From assembly GCF_963678195.1 (NCBI RefSeq), contig NZ_OY782759.1, forward strand, positions 1,612,001 to 1,676,000: 64,000 bases of DNA. The letters run 5' to 3'. This stretch comes from an uncultured Hyphomonas sp. Lineage in GTDB: Bacteria > Pseudomonadota > Alphaproteobacteria > Caulobacterales > Hyphomonadaceae. The notes under the pieces are model-generated. The model was not told where the DNA came from and did no database searches. It saw only the letters and a program-made list of their open reading frames with translations. The translations under genes and the position numbers were made by a program. Each line of letters starts with the position of its first letter. Within the stretch, counting starts at the first letter, position 1. Positions 63,275 to 64,000 of the stretch are shown here, in pieces.

Positions 63275-64000
63275 TCGACGGTTCGATACAGGATTATGCG
63301 CTGACCCTCGACAAGCTTCTCGACCATGGTGCCAAATGGCATTCCGGGAAGGAGGTCGTGACGGCACACGCCGATGGCAGCACGAGCCGTATCAATTATG
63401 TGGGGCTTCGGCACCGAGCCAAGCGCGTGACGGCGCTGCTCAGGAAACTTGGCGTGTCGCAGGGCGACCGTGTGGCGACGCTGTCCTGGAACACGCAGGC
63501 GCATATGGAATGCTGGTATGGCATTATGGGCATGGGTGCGGTCTGCCACACGCTCAACCCGCGCCTGACGGCGGAGCAGATCGCCTGGATGCTCGGCCAG
63601 TCGGAAGCGGAAATCCTGATCGTTAGTGCAGACCTTTCGCCTCTTGCCTCGAATGTGGTGGAGCTGGCGAAGGGTATCCGGAAAATTCTGGTGATTGATC
63701 CGGAGCAGGCGGACTCGCCCACCCCGGATGCATTACCGTTGGCGCAGCTCCTGGAAGAGCTGCTCACGGACGACGATGAAGAGCCGCTCTGGGGGGCGTT
63801 TCCGGAAACGACGCCCTGCGGCCTCTGCTTCACGTCGGGCACGACGGGTGACCCCAAGGGCGTCACTTACACGCACCGGGGCAACTTCCTGCATACGTTG
63901 CGCCAGCTTCAGGCGGATGTCTCAGGGATGACATCGCACGATGTCGTGTTGCCCGTTGTTCCCATGTTCCATGCCAGCGCATGGGGGCTTCCATTTTCGG
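63265..64000 (+). CDS. Acyl-CoA ligase (AMP-forming), cut by the right edge
   Basis: The first 245 codons of a medium/long-chain fatty-acid-type CoA ligase. The ATG at 63265 follows AAAGGA and overlaps the esterase stop. Visible are WNTQAHMECWYGIMGMGAVC, HTLNPRLTAEQIAWML and the P-loop FTSGTTGDPKGVTYTHRG. The VVPMFHASAWGLPF stretch at the end is typical of the AlkK-like group. It would activate the acid released by the esterase. The adenylation C-terminal part is outside the window. Confidence 0.9.
   Translation, partial: MRMIDGSIQDYALTLDKLLDHGAKWHSGKEVVTAHADGSTSRINYVGLRHRAKRVTALLRKLGVSQGDRVATLSWNTQAHMECWYGIMGMGAVCHTLNPRLTAEQIAWMLGQSEAEILIVSADLSPLASNVVELAKGIRKILVIDPEQADSPTPDALPLAQLLEELLTDDDEEPLWGAFPETTPCGLCFTSGTTGDPKGVTYTHRGNFLHTLRQLQADVSGMTSHDVVLPVVPMFHASAWGLPFS

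Noticed and set aside
1-64000. CRISPR arrays, tRNA or rRNA genes, phage genes, origin of replication
   Set aside because: No regularly spaced repeats, tRNA-like cloverleaf sequences, rRNA segments, phage structural genes or replication initiator genes were noticed.

Overview
The window looks like about 64 kb of chromosome (or a large replicon) from an aerobic alphaproteobacterium. The base composition is moderately GC-rich. There are five long TonB-dependent receptors, six TetR-type regulators and many CoA-dependent catabolic enzymes, which is the style of marine Hyphomonadaceae/Caulobacterales and Sphingomonadales. The exact taxon is inference. No tRNA, rRNA, CRISPR or phage genes were seen.

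The region is a patchwork of catabolic modules. Five decayed remnants of one IS6-family insertion sequence (near 5.1-5.9, 10.2-10.9, 13.8-14.6, 36.6-36.8 and 58.0-58.2 kb) lie exactly at the module joints. Module A (1-5.0 kb): a regulator with two fused TetR-like DNA-binding halves (cut by the left edge), a divergent TonB receptor and a phosphatase-like lipoprotein. Module B (5.9-10.2 kb): TetR, extradiol dioxygenase, fumarylacetoacetase-family hydrolase and flavin hydroxylase, an aromatic meta-cleavage set, followed by the stump of a sulfatase. Module C (11.0-13.6 kb): oleate hydratase and its TetR.

Module D (14.7-36.6 kb) combines two TonB receptors, two beta-lactamase-fold serine hydrolases, a DmpA-like P1 peptidase, an MlrC-like M81 metallopeptidase, the D-glutamate pair DgcN/DgcA, an SDR, a PhyH oxygenase and a TetR. 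It also holds a translationally coupled TRAP transporter, BASS transporter, acyl-CoA ligase, enoyl-CoA hydratase and an AKB ligase (Kbl). I read the first half as a candidate pathway for importing and dismantling peptides that contain D-glutamate or unusual amide links.

Module E (36.9-57.9 kb) has two paralogous Rieske oxygenases, a sulfatase, a CoA ligase, a GMC oxidoreductase, a sulfurtransferase, a P450, a DUF35/thiolase-like pair, an aldehyde dehydrogenase, a TetR, a TonB receptor, an alpha/beta hydrolase, an acyl-CoA dehydrogenase, a CaiB CoA-transferase and a ferredoxin. Nine copies of a palindromic element (CTA-N7-TAG, usually preceded by AAAA) sit upstream of nearly every transcription unit here, most of them 23-47 bases before a start codon. 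This strongly suggests one regulon, probably repressed by the TetR at 50.7-51.3 kb. The enzymes fit breakdown of a sulfated, largely alicyclic or terpenoid/steroid-like compound through CoA thioesters; the substrate is not determinable from sequence.

Module F (58.2-64 kb, cut by the right edge): TetR, TonB receptor, type-B carboxylesterase lipoprotein and an acyl-CoA ligase, again an uptake-hydrolyse-activate set.
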